A program made the position numbers and the translations under genes. The notes beneath the pieces were generated by a model. The model saw only the letters and a list, made by a program, of their open reading frames with translations, had not been told where the DNA came from and made no database searches. Of a stretch of 64,000 bases of DNA, positions 36,501-48,165 are shown in pieces (within the stretch, counting starts at the first letter, position 1; each line of letters opens with the position of its first letter). The stretch is from Osedax symbiont Rs1 (GTDB lineage: Bacteria > Pseudomonadota > Gammaproteobacteria > Pseudomonadales > Balneatricaceae), in contig ASZJ01000185.1 of the NCBI GenBank assembly GCA_000416275.1, positions 1 through 64,000 on the forward strand. The letters are read 5' to 3'.

Positions 36501-37091
36501 CATCCAATTGATCAATATGAAATAGAATTAAAGAATTTTATCAGTAAAAGAATTAATGAGATCGTGCCCTCGCGGGGGGCAGTGCAAAAAATTGCCGGAC
36601 TGATAGTCGAGCAACGGGTAATGAAAACCAAAAAAGGCGATAACTTGTGCTTTATTACCTTAGACGATCGAACCGCGCGTATTGAAGTGACTCTGTTTGG
36701 TGATGTGTATGAGAAGTACCGGGATTTCATCAAGAAAGATACGATCGTGATTATGGAAGGCGAAGTGTCTAACGATGACTACTCGGGCGGTATAAAAGTT
36801 AGAGTCAGTCGACTAATCAGTATTCCACAGGCGCGGGCGCAATATGCACAGTCGGTGCAAGTTGAGTGTAAATGCAGCGATTTTAAAGGGAATAGACTCA
36901 CTCAGGTCTCTAAGTTGCTGGCACAACATCAAACTGAGCAAGGTTTGCAAGTGGCCTTTAAGTATCAAATGGAGGAGGCCAGTGGGGTTATTCAATTGGG
37001 CGCGAGCTGGCGAGTAGATGCCAACGATGATTTGTTGATAGCCCTGAGTGATTTATTTGGTGAAACAGCAGTACAGGTGCGTTATTTGTAG
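33600..37091 (+). CDS. dnaE: DNA polymerase III alpha subunit
   Basis: 1163 residues, normal length. The N-terminal PHP domain begins HLRTHTEYSVVDG. The polymerase core includes GPGRGSGAGSLIAY and PDFDIDFCMDNRDKVI with the catalytic Asp residues. A helix-hairpin-helix and OB-fold (GLIVEQRVMKTKKGDNL) and a C-terminal tau-binding part follow. It is the main replicative polymerase. It lies in the usual rnhB-dnaE-accA order. Confidence 0.99.
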   Translation: MSQSFIHLRTHTEYSVVDGLCRIKALVGAAKNAAMPAVAVTDHINLFGLIKFYKAATSAGIKPICGVDLMVINDDLKGEPYIITLLAQNALGYRNLMELISRGYEQGQNFVLDKVLVKKSWLLAQTEGLIALSSAGKGELGKALLAQNPDAEKILAQWMAAFENRFYIELQRTGRVQENQLVERSVRLAAKMACPVVATNDVMFIKTTDFDAHEARVCINQSRVLDDPKRPRDYSEQQYFRSSEEMLELFSDIPSALQNTLEIAKRCNIELDLGTYYLPKYPIPAGMTMDEFFRDVSEKGLEERLAVLLDKNDPEYAAKRQLYYDRLEFELEIIIQMGFPGYFLIVMDFIKWGKDNGIPVGPGRGSGAGSLIAYAQKITDLDPLEYDLLFERFLNPERVSMPDFDIDFCMDNRDKVIDYVARTYGRDAVSQIVTFGTMAAKAVVRDVARVQGKPFGLADKLSKLIPFEVGITLTKALEIEPALDEFVKGSEEAQEIMDMALKLEGTVRGTGKHAGGVVIAPTKLTDFSATLCDAEGQGLVTQFDKNDVEEAGLVKFDFLGLRTLTIIDWALKTINAKRAKEGRDELDIALIDLEDSATFDLLKTAETTAVFQLESSGMKDLVSKLLPSRFEDIIALVALFRPGPLQSGMVDDFINRKHGRAEMAWPHADYQLDILQPVLEPTYGIILYQEQIMQIAQVMASFTLGGADMLRRAMGKKKPEEMAKQRGAFLEGCEKNGIDQKLAGNIFDLVEKFAGYGFNKSHSAAYALVSYQTAWLKTHYPAPFMAAVMSADMQTTEKVVVFVEECRKMGIAPALPSVQNGGYKFTVDPQGQIIYGLGAIKGVGEGPIEAIIEARNDGAGKFQDMYEFCERVGAKKLNKRVLEGLIRSGAMDDLGPTRAVMVASISDALKGADQSAHNQNSGMFDLFGSDDQEQARDPFEENRKVRNWTDRERLKGELDTLGLYLTGHPIDQYEIELKNFISKRINEIVPSRGAVQKIAGLIVEQRVMKTKKGDNLCFITLDDRTARIEVTLFGDVYEKYRDFIKKDTIVIMEGEVSNDDYSGGIKVRVSRLISIPQARAQYAQSVQVECKCSDFKGNRLTQVSKLLAQHQTEQGLQVAFKYQMEEASGVIQLGASWRVDANDDLLIALSDLFGETAVQVRYL

Positions 37092-37293
37092 TGCACAGTG
37101 CTTAAAACTGCTTTTATCACATGTTTAATTTAGAGCTAAGACTTCATTAAATATGTTATAAAACGGTTATAAAGCATAAAATTAAAACAGAGAAGCGAAC
37201 TTAAAGCGGAAAATTCCAGCTTAGACTAGTTATCTGTGTGGCAGAACGGTAAAATTGGCCGTTAATTTGATATTAAGAGCGGAAAATAAGCAG

Positions 37294-38247
37294 ATGAATC
37301 CTAACTACTTAGAGTTTGAGCAACCTATTGCTAAACTTGAAACAAAAATTGAAGAGTTAAGACTTGTTGGTGAAAATACAGAAATCAACATAGCCGACGA
37401 ACTGACGAATCTTGAAGAGAAAAGTAAATCCTTAACTAAAACAATTTTTAACGATTTATCTGCCTGGCAAGTGCAGCAAATTGCACGTCATCCGCAGCGT
37501 CCTTACACTCTTGATTATATTGATTTTATACTGGACGACTTCGAAGAGATTCACGGCGATCGACACTTCTCTGACGACCCAGCTCTAGTGTGTGGCATGG
37601 CAAAACTAGACGGTCGGCCAGTGGTGGTGATCGGTCATCAAAAAGGGCGTGATGTTAAAGAAAAGGTCAGGCGGAATTTTGGTATGCCTCGTCCTGAAGG
37701 CTATCGTAAAGCGCTGCGGGTGATGGAAATGGCGGAGCGTTTTAAAATGCCGATCATTACTTTCATCGATACACCCGGTGCCTACCCTGGCATTGATGCA
37801 GAGGAGCGCGGCCAAAGTGAGGCAATAGCTTTCAACTTAGCTAAAATGTCGCGTCTGAAAACGCCAATTATCTCCACTGTTATCGGTGAAGGTGGATCAG
37901 GTGGAGCGTTGGCGATTGGCGTCTGTGACAAATTAATGATGTTTCAATACTCTACCTATTCGGTTATCTCACCGGAGGGCTGTGCATCTATTCTTTGGAA
38001 AAGTGCTGACAAGGCGCCGGAAGCCGCCAAAGTGATGGGCGTTACCTCCGAGCGATTATTCGAGCTGAAATTAGTAGATGAAGTCATTGAAGAGCCGTTA
38101 GGTGGTGCACACCGAGGCGCTGCTGAGCTCGCTGCAAGCTTAAAAGCTAAACTAATTTCCTCCCTAGAAGAGTTGGATAAACTGTCTGAGGATGAGCTGT
38201 TAGAGCATCGCTACAACCGGCTAATGGCCTACGGCATAAACGACTAG
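37294..38247 (+). CDS. accA: Acetyl-CoA carboxylase carboxyltransferase subunit alpha
   Basis: 317 residues. It carries carboxyl from biotin to acetyl-CoA together with Acc[17 protein letters not shown] is the usual start, placed at ATG 37294 rather than the upstream open frame from 37255. [16 protein letters not shown] and the oxyanion-hole segment [12 protein letters not shown] are present. Confidence 0.98.
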   Translation: MNPNYLEFEQPIAKLETKIEELRLVGENTEINIADELTNLEEKSKSLTKTIFNDLSAWQVQQIARHPQRPYTLDYIDFILDDFEEIHGDRHFSDDPALVCGMAKLDGRPVVVIGHQKGRDVKEKVRRNFGMPRPEGYRKALRVMEMAERFKMPIITFIDTPGAYPGIDAEERGQSEAIAFNLAKMSRLKTPIISTVIGEGGSGGALAIGVCDKLMMFQYSTYSVISPEGCASILWKSADKAPEAAKVMGVTSERLFELKLVDEVIEEPLGGAHRGAAELAASLKAKLISSLEELDKLSEDELLEHRYNRLMAYGIND

Positions 38248-38257
38248 TCAGCCTGTA

Positions 38258-39571
38258 ATGTCAATCGCCGCAACGTTTTATCAACAGTGCCAAACTTTCC
38301 AGCTAGGCACCAAGGTAGAGCGTTGGGTAGTCGCGTTAAGCGGCGGCTTAGATTCAATGGTGACGCTACAGTTAGCGCATCAAATGCTACCGGCTAATTC
38401 GCTGGTCGCCATTCATGTTAACCATCAACAACAGTCCAGTGCCGATGACTGGCAAGCATTTTGCCAGCGCCAATGTCAGCAGCGTGATATTCCTTTCACT
38501 GCCTTTAAAATAGCTCCACAAGGTTCTTCTGAACAATTGCTTAGAGCGGCTCGATACCAGTGCTTTGAAAATTTCTTAACGGCCGATGACTGCCTGCTGT
38601 TTGGTCATCATGCCAATGATCAAGCGGAGACACTGCTGTTTCGCTTGATTAGGGGAGCGGGAGCTAAAGGGCTCTCGGCAATGCCGGTGCAGCGTACCAT
38701 CGGCAGTGCATGGCTGTTAAGGCCTTTGCTGGCGATCCCCAAATCACAGCTGCTTGAATTTGGGCATGCCTCTGCTCTCAAGTGGGTCGATGATCCAAGT
38801 AATCACAGTTTAGATTACGACCGCAATTATATTCGCCATCAAGTCTTGGCACCAATTTTACAGCACTGGCATAAAGCGGCTCAGCAAATGGCAGTCTCTG
38901 CGCAGTTGATCGCTGATGATCAGCAATTACTGGCGGAATATTTGAGCGCTGATCTCGGTGCTTTTAGTGCCGGTAATCGTTTCAATTTGACCGGTTGGCA
39001 ACAACACGATGCCGTCAAAGGGCGTGCGCTGTTGCGGCAGTGGATCACCGGGTGGACCAATAGAGCGGTGACTCGCAAAGAGCTGTCAAGAGTGCTAGAG
39101 CAAGTGATTGGCAGTCGGGTGGATAGCCAAGCTTACTGTCGATTGGGTGAGTATCAGCTAAGGCGTTATCAGCAGTGTTTATATTTATTAAGTGCGCCCA
39201 GCTTTGACCAGCAGTGGCCAGTGTTGAGCTTGGCTGAATCGCTACGGTCAACACCGCGGCAATATCCGCTCTCCCATGGTCAGCTTAATATTACTCTCAG
39301 TGAGCAAGGCGTGCGCTGGCGAGATGGAATGTACCTGCAAAGTAAAGCTAAGCTGGCAGATGGGCTGCGAGTTAAAGCGGTAAATCGGCCCCGCAAGAAA
39401 CTCAGTAAAATACTGCAAGAGCGGGGAATAGCGCCATGGTTGAGAGCTGATTGGCCGCTGTTGATGTATGAAAATCAACTGGTTGCGATCCCCGGGGTTT
39501 GCGTGTGTGATGGCTGGTTAGCCGAAGCTGAAAATAAATCCAATATTTGTTTAGATTGGCAGCCTTTGTGA
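38258..39571 (+). CDS. tilS: tRNA(Ile)-lysidine synthase
   Basis: 437 residues. The PP-loop SGGLDSM (28-34) binds ATP. It changes C34 of tRNA-Ile2(CAU) to lysidine so that the tRNA reads AUA. HVNHQQQSSADDW and GHHANDQAETLLFRLIRG are conserved. A C-terminal substrate-binding domain (RPRKKLSKILQERGIAPW) is complete. It begins 11 bases after accA. Confidence 0.96.
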   Translation: MSIAATFYQQCQTFQLGTKVERWVVALSGGLDSMVTLQLAHQMLPANSLVAIHVNHQQQSSADDWQAFCQRQCQQRDIPFTAFKIAPQGSSEQLLRAARYQCFENFLTADDCLLFGHHANDQAETLLFRLIRGAGAKGLSAMPVQRTIGSAWLLRPLLAIPKSQLLEFGHASALKWVDDPSNHSLDYDRNYIRHQVLAPILQHWHKAAQQMAVSAQLIADDQQLLAEYLSADLGAFSAGNRFNLTGWQQHDAVKGRALLRQWITGWTNRAVTRKELSRVLEQVIGSRVDSQAYCRLGEYQLRRYQQCLYLLSAPSFDQQWPVLSLAESLRSTPRQYPLSHGQLNITLSEQGVRWRDGMYLQSKAKLADGLRVKAVNRPRKKLSKILQERGIAPWLRADWPLLMYENQLVAIPGVCVCDGWLAEAENKSNICLDWQPL

Positions 39572-39614
39572 TTGAGCAATTAGGCACTTTTTGATAAACT
39601 GCAATGCCATCTGA

Positions 39615-41297
<1,683 letters not shown>

Positions 41298-41311
41298 AAG
41301 ATAGAAACGTG

Positions 41312-41335
41312 AGGGGCTTTAGGCTCCTTCCTTTT
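41312..41335 (+). terminator. Possible weak terminator after pyrG
   Basis: AGGGGC and GCTCCT at 41312-41328 can form a short stem with one G-T pair, followed by TCCTTTTG. The T-run is short. Confidence 0.35.
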
Positions 41336-41553
41336 GACTAAAAAATCAGCGAAGCGCAGAGTTTCCAAATATTTATATTCATGTGATGGATTTAAATAGA
41401 AGATGGTGAACGGTTGATATGCTACCGACCACGCTTAAACTAACTAGCGATTATGATTAGTGGTTAAGCGAGTGAAATGCATCGATATTAAACTGATTCT
41501 TAGTGGCAATGCTGTTGATATCAACAGCTATCTGGCTACTAACAAAGGAGTGA

Positions 41554-42849
<1,296 letters not shown>

Positions 42850-42880
42850 GCTGGCGTTGATTGAGCATAAAAGACCGCAA

Positions 42881-42911
42881 AACTCCCCGACTGGCAAGTA
42901 GGGGAGTTTTT
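42881..42911 (+). terminator. Rho-independent terminator after eno
   Basis: AACTCCCC (42881-42888) pairs with GGGGAGTT (42901-42908), followed by TTT. Confidence 0.85.
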
Positions 42912-43014
42912 CAGTTCAAGACGCTATCATCTGAGGATTAGCTATGCGGTTACCGTTCAGGCTCTCCGTATCCTCTATAGGTATACTGATTGAAATAGTT
43001 TATATAGGTTAGAC

Positions 43015-43299
43015 ATGTATCGAATTCTTCTTTTGTCGTTAGTTACTTTGCTGGCTGTCTTGCAGTATCGGATGTGGTTTGGAGAGAGTAATGTTTTTGA
43101 GTTGGCTGCTCTAGAGCAAGAAATTACTGCACAGAGTGTCGAAAATGATAAATTACTGTTACGCAATCATCAGTTAGAAGCTGAAGTTAAAGATTTACGT
43201 AAGGGATTGATCGCGGTTGAAGAGCGAGCGCGAAGTGAGTTGGGTATGTTGAAACCTAATGAAACCTTTTACCAGTTAATAAATACCGCTGAGCAGTAA
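43015..43299 (+). CDS. ftsB: Cell division protein FtsB
   Basis: 94 residues with one N-terminal membrane helix (residues about 3-20, ending LQYRMWFGESN) and a periplasmic coiled coil (LEQEITAQSVENDKLLLRN, about 35-70). It forms the FtsQBL divisome complex. The next gene is truD after 29 bp, with no ispD-ispF between them. Confidence 0.95.
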   Translation: MYRILLLSLVTLLAVLQYRMWFGESNVFELAALEQEITAQSVENDKLLLRNHQLEAEVKDLRKGLIAVEERARSELGMLKPNETFYQLINTAEQ

Positions 43300-43328
43300 A
43301 GCTGTTAGCACAGAACCGGATTTAATCG

Positions 43329-44366
43329 ATGCATCAATACCCCACAGATTACCAATATCTATATGCTAAACCTGAATGCAGCGCTGTGATTAGAAGTAGC
43401 AATCAAGACTTTAAAGTATTTGAAATACCCGCGTTCGAGCCAGACGGAGAAGGTGAGCACTGGTATATAAAAATACGCAAAGACGGTGAAAATACCGATT
43501 GGGTAGCTAAGCAGCTGGCCAATTTTTTTGCCGTAGGCAGTAAAGAAATTGGCTATGCGGGAAAAAAAGACCGTCACGCAATTACCGAACAGTGGTTTAG
43601 TGTTTGTTTACCAGGGATTAAGGCTATTGATATGGATGCTTTTAATACCTCTAGCATCACTGTAATCGAAGTGCGAAAACACAGTAGAAAATTACGCACC
43701 GGGGCGCTCAAAGGCAATCGATTTGAATTAGTACTTCGCCAGGTTAGCGATGATCAAGAGTTGACCAAGCGGCTGCAGTTAATTGAGCAGGGAGTTCCCA
43801 ATTATTTTGGCGAGCAGCGCTTTGGCTTTGGTGGCGGTAATTTAACCAAGGGGATCGCCTTACTCAAAGAACAGTTTAAGGAAAAAAATCGCAGTAAAAA
43901 AGGCCTGTATATTTCAGCGGTGCGCTCGTGGATTTTTAACCATTGTCTCTCTAATAGAATAACAGAAAATCTCTGGGCGACCTTAATAGAAGGCGATGTG
44001 GTGATGCTCGATGGCAGCCACAGTCACTTTTTAGCAGATGATCTAGAGCAGATAACCTCGCGCTTACTAGCCCTAGATCTTCATTTGACCGGCCCGTTGT
44101 GGGGACGGGGACGATCGATAGTCGCAGCGAGTGCGCAGCAGTGGGAAGAGGCGCAACTATCTACCTACACCGATATCACCGAGCGGTTAGAATACATGGG
44201 GCTAAAGCAAGAGCGTCGATCGCTGCGCTTGATGCCTAAGAATCTAACCGCAAAGTGCACCGATCCAGGCACTTGGCTAATCAGTTTCGAATTGACCTCA
44301 GGATCTTTCGCGACCAGTGTGTTGAGAGAACTCTGTGATTACAGCAGTGCAGGGGCAAGCACATGA
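43329..44366 (+). CDS. truD: tRNA pseudouridine(13) synthase TruD
   Basis: 345 residues. GYAGKKDRHAIT carries catalytic Asp81. The GVPNYFGEQRFGF segment and the inserted TRUD domain (about 160-300) are typical. It modifies U13 in tRNA-Glu. It overlaps surE by 4 bp. Confidence 0.97.
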   Translation: MHQYPTDYQYLYAKPECSAVIRSSNQDFKVFEIPAFEPDGEGEHWYIKIRKDGENTDWVAKQLANFFAVGSKEIGYAGKKDRHAITEQWFSVCLPGIKAIDMDAFNTSSITVIEVRKHSRKLRTGALKGNRFELVLRQVSDDQELTKRLQLIEQGVPNYFGEQRFGFGGGNLTKGIALLKEQFKEKNRSKKGLYISAVRSWIFNHCLSNRITENLWATLIEGDVVMLDGSHSHFLADDLEQITSRLLALDLHLTGPLWGRGRSIVAASAQQWEEAQLSTYTDITERLEYMGLKQERRSLRLMPKNLTAKCTDPGTWLISFELTSGSFATSVLRELCDYSSAGAST

Positions 44367-45112
44367 TACAGATATTAGTCTCTAACGACGATGGGGTGAA
44401 AGCTCCAGGGATGTTTGAGCTGGTAGAGCAACTAAAAAAAATTGCCCAGGTACAAGTGATTGCGCCAGACCGAAATCGCTCCGGGGCGAGTAATGCGCTT
44501 ACTTTAGATAAGCCGTTGAGTGCATATGTGCACAAAAGCGGCTTTATCAGTATCGATGGCACACCGACCGACTGTGTCAACTTGGGAGTGGCTGGCACCT
44601 TTGGGGTGATCCCTGAAGTGGTCGTCTCAGGCATTAATGCCGGTGCTAATTTAGGTGATGACGTATTGTATTCAGGGACAGTAGCGGCGGCGATGGAAGG
44701 TCGCACGCTGGGTTTGTCGGGGATAGCGATATCCGTGACTAGCTCACATCCAGTGCACTTTGCCACGGCGGCAATCATCGCCAAAGACTTGGTGTTGAAG
44801 CTCAAAGATTTAAAAATCGCCCCTAGAACAGTGCTGAATGTGAATGTACCTGATTTACCTATTGAACAAATAAAAGGTATCCACGTTACTCGTTTAGGGC
44901 ATCGAGCGGTATCGAAGACGCCGATAGAATGTATTGACCCACGCGGTGAAGTCAAACACTGGATCGCCGGTGTTGGAGAGGCTATCGACAGTGGCCCAGG
45001 CACGGATTTTTATGCAGTCGCCAATGGCTATGTGTCAATCACACCGGTCCATTTTGATATGACAAACTATGCAGTTATTAATAATGTTGAAGATTGGCTG
45101 GAGGGAGTTTAG
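44363..45112 (+). CDS. surE: 5'/3'-nucleotidase SurE
   Basis: 249 residues. NDDG at residues 8-11 binds the metal. DRNRSGASNALT and the SGINAGANLGDDVLYSGTVAAA segment are family hallmarks. It dephosphorylates nucleoside monophosphates and is linked to stationary-phase survival with pcm and rpoS downstream. It overlaps truD (4 bp) and pcm (1 bp). Confidence 0.98.
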   Translation: MIQILVSNDDGVKAPGMFELVEQLKKIAQVQVIAPDRNRSGASNALTLDKPLSAYVHKSGFISIDGTPTDCVNLGVAGTFGVIPEVVVSGINAGANLGDDVLYSGTVAAAMEGRTLGLSGIAISVTSSHPVHFATAAIIAKDLVLKLKDLKIAPRTVLNVNVPDLPIEQIKGIHVTRLGHRAVSKTPIECIDPRGEVKHWIAGVGEAIDSGPGTDFYAVANGYVSITPVHFDMTNYAVINNVEDWLEGV

Positions 45113-45783
45113 TGGCAGAACAATTTGACTTGCGCGGTAGTGGTATGACCTCGCAGCGAGCTAGAGATAGATTAGTGGTTAGTTTAAAAGCCCAAGGTAT
45201 TATCTCTACCGAGGTATTAAATGCGATAAAAAACACCCCGCGTCATATCTTTATCGATGAAGCTTTAGCGCATGGTGCCTATGAAAATAATGCACTGCCA
45301 ATCGGCTATAACCAAACCATTTCCCAGCCTTACATCGTGGCTAAAATGACCGAGTTGCTACTGGCCAATAAACCACTGAAAAAAGTGTTGGAAGTAGGTA
45401 CTGGCTCAGGCTATCAAACGGCAATTTTGTCGCAACTGGTTGGCAAAGTGTATTCAGTCGAGCGGATCAGGCCTTTGCAGCAGCGAGCTAAGCTTAGATT
45501 GCAGGCGCTGCAGATAAACAATGTGATGCTGCAGCACACGGATGGTGGTATGGGTTTAGCTAGCTATGCACCTTTTGATGCTATTTTAGTCACAGCGGCA
45601 CCCGATGAAGTCCCTGCAGAGCTATTAGCGCAGCTGGCAGTAGATGGTATTATGGTAATTCCGGTTGGTGGCAGTCATCAGCAGGAGCTGAAAGTTATTC
45701 ATAAGAAATCCGCCACTCACTACGATACTAAAATTGTCGAGGGGGTTAAGTTCGTCCCGCTGCTATCTGGGGTTATTGATTAG
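45112..45783 (+). CDS. pcm: Protein-L-isoaspartate O-methyltransferase
   Basis: 223 residues. It repairs isoaspartyl residues with S-adenosylmethionine; LEVGTGSGYQTAIL is the SAM-binding loop. GTG 45112, sharing one base with the surE stop and preceded by GGAGGG, is the likely start. An upstream in-frame TTG at 45094 lies within surE. Confidence 0.97.
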   Translation: MAEQFDLRGSGMTSQRARDRLVVSLKAQGIISTEVLNAIKNTPRHIFIDEALAHGAYENNALPIGYNQTISQPYIVAKMTELLLANKPLKKVLEVGTGSGYQTAILSQLVGKVYSVERIRPLQQRAKLRLQALQINNVMLQHTDGGMGLASYAPFDAILVTAAPDEVPAELLAQLAVDGIMVIPVGGSHQQELKVIHKKSATHYDTKIVEGVKFVPLLSGVID

Positions 45784-45952
45784 CAGCGGATGCTCGGGCA
45801 GTCTGTGAACTTCCTGTCGATCTAAGCAGAAGTCTATAAAACAACTAAAATGATCGCACTCAGAGTACTGTAGTCGCTCCATATCCAGCTCCAATTGGTT
45901 GCAATTATTGGCATTCTAGATGATCTTAATTAATCATTGTAAAGAGGTTTTT

Positions 45953-46876
45953 TTGCAGCGTAATAAAATGGATTTTTTGACTTTATTTGTCAAAGGCACA
46001 ATGATGGGCGCTGCAGATGCAGTGCCAGGAGTCTCAGGTGGTACAATCGCCTTTATCACTGGGATATATCAAGAACTTATTCAAACCTTGAGTAAATTGG
46101 GGCCCAGTGTACTGCCGATACTCTACCAGCAGGGATTTGCAGCTGGTTGGCGGCACATCAATGGCAATTTTCTTGGTGTCTTGTTATGCGGGATGCTCAC
46201 CAGTATTATCTTATTATCCAATGCAGTGCTGCATTTGTTGAGCAATTATCCGCAAATGTTATGGGGGTTCTTTTTCGGCCTGATCTGCGCTTCTACGGTG
46301 CTCCTCTCGAAAAGTATAGAAAAATGGGACTGGCTGAGTGCCTCGTTCTTTATACTCGGCACTGCCAGCGCCTACTATCTGACTACTCTATCGACGACGT
46401 CGATTGAACCGGCACTGACAAACGTGTTTTTTTCCGGTATGTTAGCCATTTGCGCGATGATTTTGCCGGGTATTTCAGGCTCTTTCATCTTGTTGTTACT
46501 GGGCATGTACAGCTACATCCTAGGGGCGGTGAAAAATTTTGATCTATTAATTCTAGGGGTGTTTTCGCTGGGCTGCGTGGCTGGTTTATTGTGTTTTTCA
46601 AAATTATTAAGCTGGTTGTTTAGTCACTATAAAAATATTACTATGGCCTTATTGACCGGCTTCTTACTCGGCTCTTTAAATAAGGTATGGCCGTGGAAAG
46701 AGACACTGACAACTAGGTTAAACAGTCATGGAGAACAAGTGGCAGATCTGCAGCAAAATGTATCTCCTTTCGACTATCAGTTAATAACGGGGATAGATGC
46801 ATCTCTGCTGCTAGCTATGTTGCTGGCTGTGATCGGTGCAGCTCTAGTTTTAGGGCTTGAGAAGTTGAGTAAATAA
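45953..46876 (+). CDS. DUF368 family membrane protein (probable undecaprenyl-phosphate translocase family)
   Basis: About 307 residues with roughly eight membrane segments. The N-terminal KGTMMGAADAVPGVSGGTIAFI and the later MILPGISGSFILLLLGMY are a repeated motif pair of DUF368. Members of this family have been reported to flip undecaprenyl phosphate (PopT-type). Assignment to that function here is by family only. TTG 45953 has AAAGAGG about 6 bases upstream; ATG 45968 or ATG 45920 are alternatives. It sits between pcm and nlpD, which are adjacent in many relatives. Confidence 0.85.
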   Translation: MQRNKMDFLTLFVKGTMMGAADAVPGVSGGTIAFITGIYQELIQTLSKLGPSVLPILYQQGFAAGWRHINGNFLGVLLCGMLTSIILLSNAVLHLLSNYPQMLWGFFFGLICASTVLLSKSIEKWDWLSASFFILGTASAYYLTTLSTTSIEPALTNVFFSGMLAICAMILPGISGSFILLLLGMYSYILGAVKNFDLLILGVFSLGCVAGLLCFSKLLSWLFSHYKNITMALLTGFLLGSLNKVWPWKETLTTRLNSHGEQVADLQQNVSPFDYQLITGIDASLLLAMLLAVIGAALVLGLEKLSK

Positions 46877-47247
46877 GAGGTTATAATCTGCATAAAGCTG
46901 ATTATTTTTGTCTTACTTGGATCAAAATGAGTCGCAAAAGGTCATATAATAAATCATTATTCACTGACCGCTATGAGCTTAAATTTTCTTATGAGAAAAA
47001 CCGCGCAATCTGCAACAGAGTTACTTATTTTATTTTACGCTACGTGAAAAATAATATGCTATTTTGTCTACTTGTCCGCAGTAAATTTATGGTGCTTAAG
47101 CTTAAGCCTGAATCAGTGATCTCAATGCACCACATAGCGCAAGCTCTTTATTCTACGGCGGTTAGAAAAATACTCGCTGAAGCAGCGGGTGCAGCTAAGA
47201 TTTTTCAATTCCACTGTAGAACCAATATCTTACACTCTGTATTCACT
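46877..47247. other. Region upstream of nlpD, probably noncoding
   Basis: An open frame continues upstream of nlpD to 46927, but the 107 extra residues come before a lipoprotein signal and look like non-protein sequence. In gammaproteobacteria an rpoS promoter often lies inside nlpD, so this stretch likely holds the nlpD promoter only. No clear motif seen. Confidence 0.4.
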
Positions 47248-48126
47248 TTGAAGTCACGGATTCAGGTTAAACACATAATAGTTTTAGTGATGGTTGCCAG
47301 TTTGTTCGGCTGTACTACAGGTTATGCGCCGGTCAGTGATTTGAACTATCCGAGCAGTAAATCATACTCTCACCGAGCTGCTTCAGGAAAAGTGAAACGG
47401 AGCAGTACTCGAGGTATAAGTACTTATAGAGTCAAGGCGGGCGATACTCTGTATTCAATTGCTTGGAAATACGGCTTAGATTTTAAACAGTTGGCGAAAA
47501 ATAACGGGATTGGTGTTAACTACCTAATTCGCAATGACCAACTGTTAATAGTTAGCTCCACCACAGGTAAACGTCAAGCGTCAAGCTATAGAGACTCTAA
47601 AATTAACAGCGCTAACAAGCTGTTAGAGAACAGAGACAAAAATAAAAAAATAATTCGACATAATGTTAAAAATAAGACGGAAAAACTACTAAAACTTCCA
47701 CGAAAATCCCCTCGAAAAATAAAAAAATCAACATCCTACAAGCAGGGCCAGCAACGACTTTCTAAGGTTCGTTGGCAATGGCCAACTAAAGGACTATTGA
47801 TTGATAAATTTAGCCGAGAAAACAAAGGTTTAAATTTAGCTGGAAAGACCGGAGATAGTGTTTTTGCAGCCGCTTCCGGTAAGGTAGTGTACGCTGGAAA
47901 TGGCATCATTGGCTATGGAAATTTGATTATTATTAAGCACTCACAACAGTATCTAAGTGCATATGCTCACAATAGTGTAATATTAATTAAGGAGCAGGCT
48001 ACCGTTAAAGCTGGGGTGAAAATTGCCGAAATAGGGAGTAGCGGTACGATAAAAACAATCCTCCATTTTGAAATAAGGGAGGATGGAAAACCGGTTAATC
48101 CACTGAAATATTTGCCAAAAAAATAG
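47248..48126 (+). CDS. nlpD: NlpD family lipoprotein: LysM + degenerate M23 domain
   Basis: About 292 residues from a TTG at 47248, chosen because it gives a lipoprotein signal ending SLFGC. One LysM domain (YRVKAGDTLYSIAWKYGLDFKQLAKNN) is followed by a basic linker and a C-terminal LytM domain (GKVVYAGNGIIGYGNLIIIK; LHFEIREDGK). The usual zinc ligands of M23 are missing: the expected His/Asp pair is replaced in GLNLAG, as in E. coli NlpD. It therefore activates an amidase rather than cutting peptidoglycan itself. The exact start is uncertain, since no good ribosome site is visible. rpoS follows. Confidence 0.85.
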   Translation: MKSRIQVKHIIVLVMVASLFGCTTGYAPVSDLNYPSSKSYSHRAASGKVKRSSTRGISTYRVKAGDTLYSIAWKYGLDFKQLAKNNGIGVNYLIRNDQLLIVSSTTGKRQASSYRDSKINSANKLLENRDKNKKIIRHNVKNKTEKLLKLPRKSPRKIKKSTSYKQGQQRLSKVRWQWPTKGLLIDKFSRENKGLNLAGKTGDSVFAAASGKVVYAGNGIIGYGNLIIIKHSQQYLSAYAHNSVILIKEQATVKAGVKIAEIGSSGTIKTILHFEIREDGKPVNPLKYLPKK

Positions 48127-48165
48127 CTGGGGATTAGCTTTAACAATGGAATAAAAGGTTTGTAT

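Noticed and set aside
44281..45003. 240-codon antisense frame across truD/surE
   Set aside because: Shadow frame opposite two well-conserved genes; its Pro/Thr/Ser-rich composition is typical of reversed coding sequence.
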